Shown: positions 28,278-37,141 of the stretch, one piece after another
How positions within the stretch are numbered: position 1 is the stretch's first letter
Layout of the letters: each line of letters starts with the position of its first letter
Notes under the pieces: generated by a model
The model's input: only the letters and a program-made list of their open reading frames with translations
Database searches by the model: none
Told to the model about the DNA's origin: nothing
DNA from: an uncultured Lachnospiraceae bacterium
GTDB taxonomy: Bacteria; Bacillota; Clostridia; Lachnospirales; Lachnospiraceae
DNA: 64,000 nucleotides
Assembly: GCA_947625205.1 (NCBI GenBank)
Contig: CANQNN010000002.1
Coordinates: 1-64,000, forward strand
Direction of reading: 5' to 3'
Position numbers and translations under genes: made by a program

Positions 28278-29822
28278 GTGCAGGAATGGCTTAAAACAGC
28301 GGTTTTTTACGAGATATATCCGCAGTCCTTCAAGGATTCAAACGGAGACGGCATCGGGGATTTCAATGGGATCGCTGACAAACTGGATTATATTGCAGAT
28401 CTGGGGTGCAATGCGATCTGGATGAATCCATGCTTTGATTCGCCCTTTAAAGATGCCGGGTACGATGTGCGCGATTATAGAAAAGTGGCGAGCAGATACG
28501 GAACGATCGAAGACCTGCAGAGGCTTATCGAACAGGTACACGCACGGGGGATGCACATACTGCTTGACCTTGTGTCGGGACACACATCGGAGGAGCATGA
28601 ATGGTTCCGTATGAGCGGGCAAAAGGAACCAAACGAGTATTCCGACCGGTATATCTGGACGGACAGCTGGTTTCAGCGCGCGGAGGGATTTCCCTATATT
28701 GCGGGCGAACGGGAGCGGGACGGCGCCTATATCATTAACTTCTTTAAATGCCAGCCTGCGTTAAATTATGGATTTTTAGAGCCGAAGGAACACTGGCAGA
28801 AGCCGATAGACCACCCCGCATGCCTTGCCACGCGGGCGGCTGTCGTGGACGTGATGTGTTACTGGCTTTCGATGGGCTGTGACGGCTTCCGCGTGGATAT
28901 GGCGGATTCTCTCGTCAAAAATGACGATGAAGTCAAGAGCGGCACCTGTCTGGTGTGGAAGGATATGTTTGCGAAGGTGCATGAGAAGTATCCGGATGCC
29001 GTGTTTGTCTCCGAGTGGAATAATCCGGCGTCCGCGATCGGCATGGCGGGCTTTCAGATGGACTTTTTTCTGGACTGGACCGGCAACGGGTATAATCTTC
29101 TGATGCGGGATTATGATCTGTCGGGGCGTGACGACAGCTATTTTAAAGTGAGCAGCCCGAGAAGCATCTGCGATTTTTTGGAGGATTATCTTCCGAAATA
29201 TGAAGCGATCAAGGATAAAGGGCTGTACTGTCTGATCACGGGCAATCATGATATGGTTCGCGCGGCGTATAATCTGGATGAGCGGGAATTGAAGCTGGCG
29301 TACTCGTTTTTGCTTACTATGCCCGGCGCTCCTTTTATCTACTACGGCGATGAGATCGGTATGCGCTATCAGGATCTAACGGGTAAAGAGGGCGGCTATA
29401 CGAGGACGGGTTCGCGCACGCCGATGCAGTGGGACGACAGTCTGAATCATGGGTTCTCAGACGCCGATCCGTCGTGTCTGTACCTTCCGTCCGATTGCGC
29501 CTCCGGTGCGCCTACCGTAGAGTCACAGCGAAGAAGAGAGGACTCTCTCTACCACACGGTAAAAGAACTGCTGCGCATTAGAAGGAAGGAGCGTGCGCTG
29601 GCAGCGCATGACAATCTGGAGATCCTGTTTGCAGACAGAAACAGGCGGAGCTTTGCATTCAGGAGGGGCAACATGATCATGCTGTGCAATCCGTCAGGAA
29701 GCGCTGAGACCCTGCCGGTTGATGCCGCCGGCAGTAAACAGATCTATGCGGTGGGAACGGGAAAGAGTGAAGGAGCCGGTTATGTGATGGACGCGCAATC
29801 TTTTGTGATTTGCCGTAAATAG
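28278..29822 (+). CDS. GH13 alpha-amylase-family enzyme (alpha-glucosidase-like)
   Basis: 514 aa, no signal peptide, so cytosolic. The barrel opens with YPQSFKDSNGDGIGDFNGI; nucleophile Asp207 in GFRVDMAD, acid/base Glu246 in VSEWNNP, and third carboxylate Asp325 in GNHDM. The usual D-x-V-x-N-H motif reads DLVSGH, with Gly for Asn. Layout matches the oligo-1,6-glucosidase/trehalose-synthase side of the family; the substrate is not certain. GTG start with AAAGGAG 8 bases upstream. Confidence 0.88.
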   Translation: MQEWLKTAVFYEIYPQSFKDSNGDGIGDFNGIADKLDYIADLGCNAIWMNPCFDSPFKDAGYDVRDYRKVASRYGTIEDLQRLIEQVHARGMHILLDLVSGHTSEEHEWFRMSGQKEPNEYSDRYIWTDSWFQRAEGFPYIAGERERDGAYIINFFKCQPALNYGFLEPKEHWQKPIDHPACLATRAAVVDVMCYWLSMGCDGFRVDMADSLVKNDDEVKSGTCLVWKDMFAKVHEKYPDAVFVSEWNNPASAIGMAGFQMDFFLDWTGNGYNLLMRDYDLSGRDDSYFKVSSPRSICDFLEDYLPKYEAIKDKGLYCLITGNHDMVRAAYNLDERELKLAYSFLLTMPGAPFIYYGDEIGMRYQDLTGKEGGYTRTGSRTPMQWDDSLNHGFSDADPSCLYLPSDCASGAPTVESQRRREDSLYHTVKELLRIRRKERALAAHDNLEILFADRNRRSFAFRRGNMIMLCNPSGSAETLPVDAAGSKQIYAVGTGKSEGAGYVMDAQSFVICRK

Positions 29823-29911
29823 CCCTTGTAAAATGAATTTGGCTGGAATATACTAAATATAGATTCTTTTTTTTGACAAAATACCTTAAATTGTGTCTGG
29901 GAGCGCATTCT

Positions 29912-31345
29912 ATGTTATTTTCCAGTGTGGGATTTCTATTCCGGTTTTTACCGGCTTTTATGCTGATATATCTGATCGTCCCTGCCAAATACCGTAATCT
30001 TATCTTATTGGCAGGGAGTCTTATTTTCTATGGCGCCGGAGAACCTTATTTTGTTCTTCTGCTGATGCTCTCTGTGCTGGTCAATTATGCTCTCAGCAGA
30101 TATATGTTCCGAAAACCGCGTCCTGTGCAGCAGGATGATGCAGAAAAAAGCGCTGAAGGGAATACAGAACGGCGTAAGTCGGCGCTTTGTATGGCTCTGA
30201 TCGTAGATTTCGGGATGCTTTTTGTATTCAAATACTGGGATTTCGCTGCCGGTATCGTCAACAGCGTAGCGGGACGCAGCGCTGTGCCGCTTCTTATGCT
30301 GGCCCTGCCGCTGGGGATCAGTTTTTATACGTTTCAGATGGTGTCGTACCAGATCGACTGTTATCGCGGGACCATAGACAGACCGGCCGGTTTTGTGTCG
30401 TTTGCCACCTATGTGTGTATGTTTCCCCAGCTGATCGCAGGTCCTATTGTGCGGTATGAAGAGGTGGCGGCCAGGATGCAGAACAGGAAGATCGGTGTTA
30501 GAAATCTGGAAAACGGGCTCAAGCTGTTTACGGTGGGGCTGGGGTTAAAGGTTCTTCTGGCGAATCAGATCGGCACGCTCTGGAATACGATCATGTCCGC
30601 CGGTGCGGGAAGTCTCCACCCCGCAGTCGCGTGGCTGGGCGCTGTGGCTTATTCCTTTCAGATCTATTTTGATTTTTGGGGATATTCGGTGATGGCAATG
30701 GGACTGGGCAGGATGTTGGGCTTTAAGATACCTGAGAATTTCAACACGCCGTATGCGGCGCGCTCGATCTCGGAATTTTGGCGAAGATGGCATATTACGC
30801 TCGGAAGGTGGTTCCGCACATATGTCTATTTTCCTATGGGCGGCAGCCGCAGGGGCCGCCTCAGAACGGCGGTCAATCTCTTTGTTGTCTGGGCGTTCAC
30901 AGGCCTGTGGCATGGGGCCGGCTGGAATTTTCTGCTGTGGGGCATGCTCTTTTGTGTCATTCTTATCATAGAGAAAAATACATACGGTAAGCGGCTGGAA
31001 GGCACGAAAGTCCTTGGCCATATCTATACGCTTGCACTGATCCCGGTCACATGGGTGGTTTTTGCGATCACCGATATGGGGCAGCTTGCCGCATATTTAA
31101 GCAATATGTTCGGGATATGCACAACGGGAATACTGGCAGGCACACAGCAGTTGATGCGCTATCTGCAACAATATTGGGTGTTATTGATTGCCTGCGTTTT
31201 GTTTATCACACCGTTTCCCACCAGAATATACCGCAAGTGCAGAGACAGATGGTATATGGTCATTATTCTGCTTGCGGTCTTCTGGTTTTCCGTTCATGAG
31301 CTTATAGTGGGCAGTAATAATCCGTTTTTGTATTTCCGGTTTTAG
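29912..31345 (+). CDS. MBOAT family O-acyltransferase (AlgI-like)
   Basis: About 477 aa with some ten membrane helices. The MBOAT catalytic histidine is in TGLWHGAGWNFLLWG; the SISEFWRRWHITLGRWFRTY motif is typical of AlgI/DltB relatives. It moves acyl groups, usually acetyl, across the membrane to a surface polymer. The start at 29912 gives MLFSSVGFLF, the usual AlgI beginning. It is followed by an SGNH-domain membrane protein, the standard partner that completes the transfer. The target polymer is unknown. Confidence 0.92.
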   Translation: MLFSSVGFLFRFLPAFMLIYLIVPAKYRNLILLAGSLIFYGAGEPYFVLLLMLSVLVNYALSRYMFRKPRPVQQDDAEKSAEGNTERRKSALCMALIVDFGMLFVFKYWDFAAGIVNSVAGRSAVPLLMLALPLGISFYTFQMVSYQIDCYRGTIDRPAGFVSFATYVCMFPQLIAGPIVRYEEVAARMQNRKIGVRNLENGLKLFTVGLGLKVLLANQIGTLWNTIMSAGAGSLHPAVAWLGAVAYSFQIYFDFWGYSVMAMGLGRMLGFKIPENFNTPYAARSISEFWRRWHITLGRWFRTYVYFPMGGSRRGRLRTAVNLFVVWAFTGLWHGAGWNFLLWGMLFCVILIIEKNTYGKRLEGTKVLGHIYTLALIPVTWVVFAITDMGQLAAYLSNMFGICTTGILAGTQQLMRYLQQYWVLLIACVLFITPFPTRIYRKCRDRWYMVIILLAVFWFSVHELIVGSNNPFLYFRF

Positions 31346-31381
31346 ACGGGAAGCGCGTTATAAAGAGTAAGGTGTGTACAT

Positions 31382-32800
31382 ATGAAGAATAATAAGAAAA
31401 GAAAGCGGAACACAGAAAACGACGTAAAAGTGAATGACAGGGAAAATAAGAGCGTAAAGACGGAGAATGCAGGGAAAGACGGCGCGGCCGCCGCAGATGC
31501 AAACGCACCGGATACAAAGGCGCCGGATGTAGAAGCAGAGCGCGCCACGGATGAAAATGCAAAGGAAAACACAGAGGAAGACGTAAAAGAAGGACTGAAA
31601 GGAATAAAGAGGCGCAGATTAAGAGAGTGGGGAGAAATCTTATATAACTGCCCCTATCTGATCGCAGTGGTCATTACTTCAGCCATTGTGATGATCTGTC
31701 CCGGACAGACAGACTTCGGAGCGATCAGAAGCGAGGCGCGTTCCGCGATCGAAACAAGCGTTATCGGCGGCGCATTGAAGGGGCGGGCGCCGTTTGAACA
31801 GGTCCAAAAAACCGGGGATGGCCATGAAAATGACCAGGAAAATATAGCCGGAATTGACGATGATAAAACAGAAAATGAAGGAGAATGCAAGGGAGAATCA
31901 GGGGGAAACGGACAGAATAATAACGAAATAAAAGATAATATGAACGACAATAACGACAATGCAGTTAATGGAGATGTGGCGGAAGAAAATCCTATAAATG
32001 CGGAAAATACTGGAAATAGCAAAGGCACTATCCCTGAAGATGCAGAAACGGAGCCGATAAAAGGCGTGACGAGATTCAAAATATATGCTCCGCAGAAAAT
32101 AGATTCTTATTATTATTCAGATGCAGGAAAAATTGCATTGACGACAGAATACCCGTACAAGAAAGAAAACATCAGTTATTTTAATGATGCGGCGTTTCTG
32201 GGTGATTCCCGCACATTAGGCATATCGGACTACGCTGGACTGGACGAGGCGGACTTCTATTGCGACAGCGGCATGACGATCTTTAAGATCCTGGACCCCG
32301 AAGGAGTGACTTATCAGAAGACCGGTAGAAAGGTCGATCTATCCAGTGTTCTTAAGGAGAAGAGATACGGCAAGATCTATATCATGCTGGGAATGAATGA
32401 ACTGGGATACGGCAATACCGATATGTACCGTGAGCAGTACCGTAAGGTCGTGGAACAGATTCGGGAGTGGCAGCCCGGTGCGATTATTTATATTATGGCA
32501 AATCTTCATGTGAGCAAGGAGAAGAATAATGCCGAAACTGAGTTTAACAACATCAATATCAACGATAAGAACGCTGCATCGGCGCTTCTGGCAAACGGAA
32601 CGGATATTTTTTACCTAGATGCCAATCCACTGTTCACCGATGCGGAGGGATGCCTTAACTCGGAACTGACCTTTGACGGCGTTCATTTGTACGCCAAGCA
32701 TTATGAGGTTTGGAAGCAGTTTCTGATGGAACATGCAGTGGAAGCGACGCCCGACGGACAGAGCGCGGGAACAGGGAACGGGACCGGCGCAACGGATTAG
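31382..32800 (+). CDS. Membrane-anchored SGNH/GDSL-type acyltransfer partner
   Basis: 472 aa. A charged cytoplasmic segment (1-85), one membrane helix (about 88-106), and a low-complexity Asn/Asp/Glu-rich linker (about 145-225). The extracytoplasmic SGNH domain (about 265-460) has the block I serine in FLGDSRTLGISDY, a glycine-asparagine block in MLGMNELGYGN, and the Asp/His pair in TFDGVHLYAKHY. It follows the MBOAT gene by 36 bases, so the pair probably O-acetylates an exported glycan. Divergent from AlgJ, AlgX and PatB; acetyl specificity is inferred. Confidence 0.82.
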   Translation: MKNNKKRKRNTENDVKVNDRENKSVKTENAGKDGAAAADANAPDTKAPDVEAERATDENAKENTEEDVKEGLKGIKRRRLREWGEILYNCPYLIAVVITSAIVMICPGQTDFGAIRSEARSAIETSVIGGALKGRAPFEQVQKTGDGHENDQENIAGIDDDKTENEGECKGESGGNGQNNNEIKDNMNDNNDNAVNGDVAEENPINAENTGNSKGTIPEDAETEPIKGVTRFKIYAPQKIDSYYYSDAGKIALTTEYPYKKENISYFNDAAFLGDSRTLGISDYAGLDEADFYCDSGMTIFKILDPEGVTYQKTGRKVDLSSVLKEKRYGKIYIMLGMNELGYGNTDMYREQYRKVVEQIREWQPGAIIYIMANLHVSKEKNNAETEFNNININDKNAASALLANGTDIFYLDANPLFTDAEGCLNSELTFDGVHLYAKHYEVWKQFLMEHAVEATPDGQSAGTGNGTGATD

Positions 32801-32814
32801 GGAGATAGTAAGGT

Positions 32815-33534
32815 ATGGAAGAGATACGCTTAAATAAATATCTGGCGGCCTGCGGGGTCTGCTCGCGGCGCGATGCGGATAAGCTGATCGCGGAAGGCAA
32901 GGTTACGGTGAACGGTCAAGCGGCTGTTCCGGGTATGAAGGTGACGAAGCAGGATGAGGTCTGGGCGCGGGGCAGAAAACTTACCGGAGAGGATGAGAAG
33001 GTGGTCCTTGCCTACTATAAGCCGGTGGGGGTCGTCTGTACGGAGCGGGATGCCCACGCTGAGAGGATCGTCACCGAAGAGGTGGATTATCCAATACGTG
33101 TGACCTATGCGGGCAGACTGGATAAGGATTCGGAGGGGCTGCTGCTTCTGACCAATGACGGGGCGCTGATCGAGGCGATGATGCGCGGATCCGGCCGGCA
33201 TGAGAAAGAATATATCGTAAAGGTATCCGCCAGGTTAAGCAAGGAAGCTGTTGAGGCCATGCGCGGCGGCGTATATCTGGATGAGCTTGCGGTTATGAGC
33301 CGGCCCTGCGAGATAGAGGAGCTTGCTCCCGATACAATGCGCGTTGTCTTGACTCAGGGGTTGAACAGACAGATCCGGCGTATGTGTAAGACCCAGGGAT
33401 ACGACGTCCTTTCATTAAAAAGAACACGGGTCATTAATATAGAGCTGGGAGATTTGAAACCGGGTGAGTATCGGCAGCTTACGCCGTCCGAAATGCAAAG
33501 TCTGTATGAAAAGTGCGGACTTAAGAAACAATAA
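32815..33534 (+). CDS. RluB/RsuA-family rRNA pseudouridine synthase
   Basis: 239 aa. An N-terminal S4 RNA-binding domain (RLNKYLAACGVCSRRDADKL) precedes the catalytic domain with Asp in YAGRLDKDSEGLLLLTNDG. The QGLNRQIRRMCKTQGYDV motif is typical of the RsuA/RluB/RluE/RluF group, which modifies 16S or 23S rRNA. The exact target uridine cannot be assigned. It lies 14 bases after the SGNH gene. Confidence 0.9.
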   Translation: MEEIRLNKYLAACGVCSRRDADKLIAEGKVTVNGQAAVPGMKVTKQDEVWARGRKLTGEDEKVVLAYYKPVGVVCTERDAHAERIVTEEVDYPIRVTYAGRLDKDSEGLLLLTNDGALIEAMMRGSGRHEKEYIVKVSARLSKEAVEAMRGGVYLDELAVMSRPCEIEELAPDTMRVVLTQGLNRQIRRMCKTQGYDVLSLKRTRVINIELGDLKPGEYRQLTPSEMQSLYEKCGLKKQ

Positions 33535-33550
33535 CAGTGGGTACAGGCAT

Positions 33551-35518
33551 ATGGATATGAAAGAAAACGAATTGAATCGAATGAAAGAGCTGGTCAGTCT
33601 TCTAAACAGTGCATCCAGGGCATATTACGCGCAGGACAGGGAGATCATGAGCAATTTTGAGTATGACCGACTGTATGATGAGTTGACGCAGCTGGAAGAA
33701 ATAACAGGTGTTACAATGGCGGACAGCCCTACAGCGAGTGTCGGTTATGAGGCGGTAGAGGAGCTGCCGAAGGTTCGGCATGAGCAGCCGATGCTTTCCC
33801 TATCCAAGACAAAGAGCCGGGAGGAACTGCGGGACTGGTTAAATGGCAGGGAAGCGATTATGTCATGGAAGCTGGACGGGCTTACGGTCGTTCTGCATTA
33901 TGAAGGGGGAAAGCTTGTGAAAGCGGTCACCCGGGGCAACGGTGAGATAGGCGAGGTAGTCACCAACAATGCCAGGGTGTTCAGGAATATCCCTCTGTCG
34001 GTCCCGTTTCAGGGGGAGCTTGTAGTGCGGGGCGAGGCGATCATCAGCTACAGTGAATTTGAGAGGATCAACAGCCAGATAGAGGATGTGGAGGCGAAAT
34101 ATAAGAATCCGAGAAATCTGTGCAGCGGTTCCGTGCGACAGCTCAACAATGAAGTGACGGCAGCGCGCAATGTTAATTTCTATGCTTACAGTCTTATTAA
34201 GGCGGAAGATGCTGACTTCGCCAATTCCAGAAAGGCGCAGTTTGATTTCCTGTCAAAGATGGGATTTGAGGTCGTGGAACACAGACTGGTGAACCCCGAT
34301 ACGATCATGGATGCGATCGCTTATTTTGAGAAGAAGATACAGACGTATGATGTTCCGTCGGACGGTCTGGTCCTGCTGTATGAGGATATTGCCTATGGCA
34401 GATCGCTCGGAAGGACGGCTAAATTCCCGAGAGATTCCATCGCGTTTAAATGGGCGGATGAGCTGAGGGAGACCGTGCTGACAGATATGGAGTGGAGCGC
34501 CAGCCGGACGGGACTGATCAATCCGGTGGCGATCTTTGAACCGGTAGAGCTGGAGGGAACAACGGTCAGCCGTGCTTCCGTACACAATATAAGCATTGTC
34601 CGGGGGCTGAAGCTGGGGATCGGCGATCACATCACCGTATACAAAGCGAATATGATCATTCCGCAGATAGCGGAGAATCTGACCGGGAGCGATTCTCTCA
34701 AGATACCGGAAACCTGTCCCGTATGCGGCCTTCCGACAGAAATCAGGCAGGTGAATGACGTGCAGTCGCTCTACTGCAATAATCCCGCGTGTGATGCGAA
34801 AAAGATCAAATCGTTTACCCTGTTTGTAAGCAGGGATGCCATGAATGTGGAAGGATTATCGGAATCGACGCTTGAAAAATTCCTGGCGGCGGGATTTCTG
34901 CATGAGTTTGCAGATGTTTTCCGGCTGAGCCGCTATGAGCGGGAGATCGCTGACATGGAAGGATTCGGGGCGAAGTCCTGCAGCAATCTTATGCAGAGTA
35001 TTGAAAATGCCAGAAAGACAACGCTGCCGCGGCTTATTTACGGGCTTGGCATCGAGAATATCGGGGTCGCCAATGCAAAAGTCCTGTGCAGGCATTTCCG
35101 GTTTTCCCTGGATGCGCTGCGCGGGGCAGATATGGAGGAGCTGAGCAATATTGATGGCATCGGCGAAGTGATTGCCGCCGGCATATATGAATATTTTCGG
35201 GATGCAGACCGGATGGCACAGCTTGATCATCTGCTTTCTGAGGTCGATATCGTTCGTGAGACGGTCGATGAAAGCGCACAGACGCTTGCCGGCATGAGCT
35301 TTGTCATTACGGGAAGTCTGGAGCATTATAGCAACCGTAATGAGCTGAAGGACGAGATAGAGGGAAAAGGCGGCAGGGTAACGGGAAGCGTTACCGCCAA
35401 AACAACTTGCCTGATCAATAATGACGTGACATCCCAGTCCTCCAAGAATAAGAAGGCCAAGGAGCTGGGCGTGCGCATTATCTCAGAGGAGGAGTTTATT
35501 GCGGCGTATCTGTCATGA
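33551..35518 (+). CDS. ligA: NAD-dependent DNA ligase LigA (divergent)
   Basis: About 655 aa. In order: domain Ia (NAD binding), adenylation domain with Lys107 in MSWKLDGL, OB fold, a four-Cys zinc finger (CPVCG ... CNNPAC), helix-hairpin-helix repeats and a C-terminal BRCT domain (GMSFVITGSLEHYSNRNELK). Several normally invariant spots differ: the usual DG[VI]V-K-V motif reads SDGLVLLYEDIAYG. This suggests a divergent second-copy type rather than the canonical housekeeping ligase. The start is uncertain (33551 or 33557), with no strong ribosome site. Confidence 0.85.
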   Translation: MDMKENELNRMKELVSLLNSASRAYYAQDREIMSNFEYDRLYDELTQLEEITGVTMADSPTASVGYEAVEELPKVRHEQPMLSLSKTKSREELRDWLNGREAIMSWKLDGLTVVLHYEGGKLVKAVTRGNGEIGEVVTNNARVFRNIPLSVPFQGELVVRGEAIISYSEFERINSQIEDVEAKYKNPRNLCSGSVRQLNNEVTAARNVNFYAYSLIKAEDADFANSRKAQFDFLSKMGFEVVEHRLVNPDTIMDAIAYFEKKIQTYDVPSDGLVLLYEDIAYGRSLGRTAKFPRDSIAFKWADELRETVLTDMEWSASRTGLINPVAIFEPVELEGTTVSRASVHNISIVRGLKLGIGDHITVYKANMIIPQIAENLTGSDSLKIPETCPVCGLPTEIRQVNDVQSLYCNNPACDAKKIKSFTLFVSRDAMNVEGLSESTLEKFLAAGFLHEFADVFRLSRYEREIADMEGFGAKSCSNLMQSIENARKTTLPRLIYGLGIENIGVANAKVLCRHFRFSLDALRGADMEELSNIDGIGEVIAAGIYEYFRDADRMAQLDHLLSEVDIVRETVDESAQTLAGMSFVITGSLEHYSNRNELKDEIEGKGGRVTGSVTAKTTCLINNDVTSQSSKNKKAKELGVRIISEEEFIAAYLS

Positions 35519-35549
35519 GCCGCTTCCTCCGGGGCGAAAATCGCCGTTT

Positions 35550-36464
35550 CTATATATTGCGTATGTCGTACGGCGTGGTCTGGTAAACGTAATAATTGAG
35601 CCAGTTGGAGTATAGAAGCTGACCGGTGGAACGCCAGTTTACGACAGGCGGATTTCGGGGGTCGTCATCGGGAAAGTAATTGGCGGGAACCGATGGGTTT
35701 AATCCTTTATCCAGGTCCCTGAAATATTCCAGGGCCAGTGTGTCCGCATCATATTCGGGATGGCATGTGACGAAGAAATGACGGCTGTCTGTTGTTTTGA
35801 CGATGGTGACGCCGGCTTCATCGGAGACGGCCATCAGCTCCAGCTCGGGAACAGACGCGATTTTTTCCTCGGATATACCCATAGCGCGCGATTGCGGTGC
35901 ATAGAAGATATCGTCAAATCCCCGGAAGAGAGGGGATGTCTTCTTTATGATCCGGTGGGGATAGACCCCGGAGAGCTTTGTGTCCATGTCATACCTCTCC
36001 AGACCGTAGAAATGGTATAATCCGGCGAAAGCGCCCCAGCACAGGTGCAGCGTACAGTGCACATGGGTGACGCCCCAGTCCATGATCGTGCACAGCTCGT
36101 CCCAGTAGGTGACATCCTCAAATTTCACATAGTCCAGAGGAGCGCCTGTGATGATCATGCCATCGTATTTGCGGTCTTTTACCTGATCGAAAGTGGTATA
36201 GAAAGATTCAAGATGACTGGAATCGATGTGCTGCGGCGTATAACTGGCAGTCTGCAGAAATTCTACATTGATCTGCAGGGGCGTGTTGGACAGCTTACGC
36301 AGAAGCTGTGTTTCCGTCACAACCTTGGTGGGCATCAGGTTGAGGATCAGCACGTTAAGCGGACGGATGTCCTGATGCATTGCACGGTACTGCGTCATAA
36401 CGAAAATATTTTCCTGTTCCAGTATGGCGGCTGCCGGCAGAGAATCGGCAATTTTAATAGGCAT
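35550..36464 (-). CDS. metA: Homoserine O-acyltransferase MetA
   Basis: 304 aa. First committed step of methionine synthesis: acylation of the homoserine hydroxyl. The catalytic Cys142 is in LHLCWGAF, the histidine in FFVTCHPEYD. The residue at position 111, which in studied MetA proteins separates acetyl-CoA users (Glu) from succinyl-CoA users (Gly), is Asp (TGAPLDYVK). Acyl donor is therefore ambiguous, with acetyl somewhat more likely. The ATG has GAGGG about 8 bases upstream, and a stable two-part hairpin lies just before that. Confidence 0.93.
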   Translation of the reverse strand: MPIKIADSLPAAAILEQENIFVMTQYRAMHQDIRPLNVLILNLMPTKVVTETQLLRKLSNTPLQINVEFLQTASYTPQHIDSSHLESFYTTFDQVKDRKYDGMIITGAPLDYVKFEDVTYWDELCTIMDWGVTHVHCTLHLCWGAFAGLYHFYGLERYDMDTKLSGVYPHRIIKKTSPLFRGFDDIFYAPQSRAMGISEEKIASVPELELMAVSDEAGVTIVKTTDSRHFFVTCHPEYDADTLALEYFRDLDKGLNPSVPANYFPDDDPRNPPVVNWRSTGQLLYSNWLNYYVYQTTPYDIRNI

Positions 36465-36483
36465 ATGTTATCCCTCGACTTTC

Positions 36484-36517
36484 CGGCGCCGTTAAACACC
36501 GGGGTGAGCCGGCGCCG
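36484..36517 (-). promoter_or_regulatory. Structured leader hairpin before metA
   Basis: On the metA strand an outer stem CGGCGCCG/CGGCGCCG (36517-36510 with 36491-36484) encloses an inner CACC/GGTG stem. It ends about 10 bases before the metA ribosome site and has no T-run, so it could gate translation. It matches no riboswitch or T-box class I can recall. Confidence 0.45.
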
Positions 36518-36551
36518 ACCAATTACAATATACATTAGCATAAAAAGTTAT

Positions 36552-36563
36552 TTGTTGCAACAA
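36552..36563. promoter_or_regulatory. 12-bp perfect palindrome TTGTTGCAACAA
   Basis: It lies between divergent metA and the 36636 gene, directly abutting the -35 of the rightward promoter, an operator-like position. The regulator is unknown. Confidence 0.45.
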
Positions 36564-36592
36564 TTGCACATTGTCATAAAATGGGATATAAT
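36564..36592 (+). promoter_or_regulatory. Sigma-A promoter of the 36636 gene
   Basis: TTGCAC (36564-36569), 17 bp spacer, perfect TATAAT (36587-36592). Confidence 0.75.
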
Positions 36593-36635
36593 AAATAAAG
36601 CTTAGAAGTAAGGCATAACGGAAGGAGCGTGTGGT

Positions 36636-36926
36636 ATGGAGACCGCATATCAGAAAGTAAAAGTACATAATGAGCTGGAATGGTGTCAGGTAAGCGATAT
36701 GGACACAAAGGAGAAGATCGAGAAGGTCCTCCTGAAAAACAGGGTCTCTTATTTTGTAAAATGGGAGAAACCGAAGCTTTTTTCCGGTGAGAAATTTGGG
36801 TTATGTATTTTCTGTGTAAATCAGCTGCAGAAAGAAACCGCCGAGGAGGCGATCGAGAGTCTGCCGGAAGAGGTAAAAGGCAAGATCCGTTATATCAACC
36901 GTAAAGTTGACAGAACATTTTATTAG
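36636..36926 (+). CDS. Small cytosolic protein of unknown function
   Basis: 96 aa, mixed alpha/beta composition. Features: ELEWCQVSDMDTKEKIEKVLLKN at 12-34, VSYFVKW at 36-42 and FGLCIFCVN at 53-61, with a helical stretch ETAEEAIESLPEEV at 66-79. No family recognised. GGAAGGAG stands 8 bases before the ATG and a near-consensus promoter is upstream, so it is probably well expressed. Apparently co-transcribed with the tiny DUF6472-type gene 14 bases downstream. Confidence 0.7.
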   Translation: METAYQKVKVHNELEWCQVSDMDTKEKIEKVLLKNRVSYFVKWEKPKLFSGEKFGLCIFCVNQLQKETAEEAIESLPEEVKGKIRYINRKVDRTFY

Positions 36927-36940
36927 GAGAAGACATCACC

Positions 36941-37114
36941 GTGAGCAATTGTGATACATGCAGCAACTATCAGTATGATGAGGATTACGAGTGTTATGTT
37001 TGCATGGTAGATCTGGACGAGGACGATATGAGCCGTTTTCTCCGGGGCGGAAATTTTGACTGCTCCTTCTACCAGCTGGACAATGAATATCTGGTCGTAA
37101 GAAAGCAGATGTAG
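36941..37114 (+). CDS. DUF6472-like small cysteine-rich protein
   Basis: 57 aa, GTG start with AGGAG 11 bases upstream. The pattern C-x2-C-x-N-Y-x-Y-D-E-D-Y-x-C-Y-x-C, then LDEDDM and a late Cys, suggests a small metal-binding fold. The ending YLVVRKQM is typical of short proteins common in Lachnospiraceae, which I recall as DUF6472. Function unknown. The stop codon lies inside the left arm of a terminator hairpin. Confidence 0.7.
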   Translation: MSNCDTCSNYQYDEDYECYVCMVDLDEDDMSRFLRGGNFDCSFYQLDNEYLVVRKQM

Positions 37115-37140
37115 GAAGGTTCCCACATCTGCTTATTTAT
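37105..37140. terminator. Terminator shared by convergent genes
   Basis: GCAGATGT-A-GGAA (37105-37117), a two-base loop, then TTCC-C-ACATCTGC (37120-37132), one mismatch, followed by TTATTTATTTT. It separates the DUF6472-like gene from the leftward dehydratase activator. Confidence 0.75.
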
Positions 37141-37141
37141 T

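Noticed and set aside
36465..36540. SAM riboswitch for metA
   Set aside because: The hairpin does not match any SAM-class core I can recall, and there is no terminator helix.
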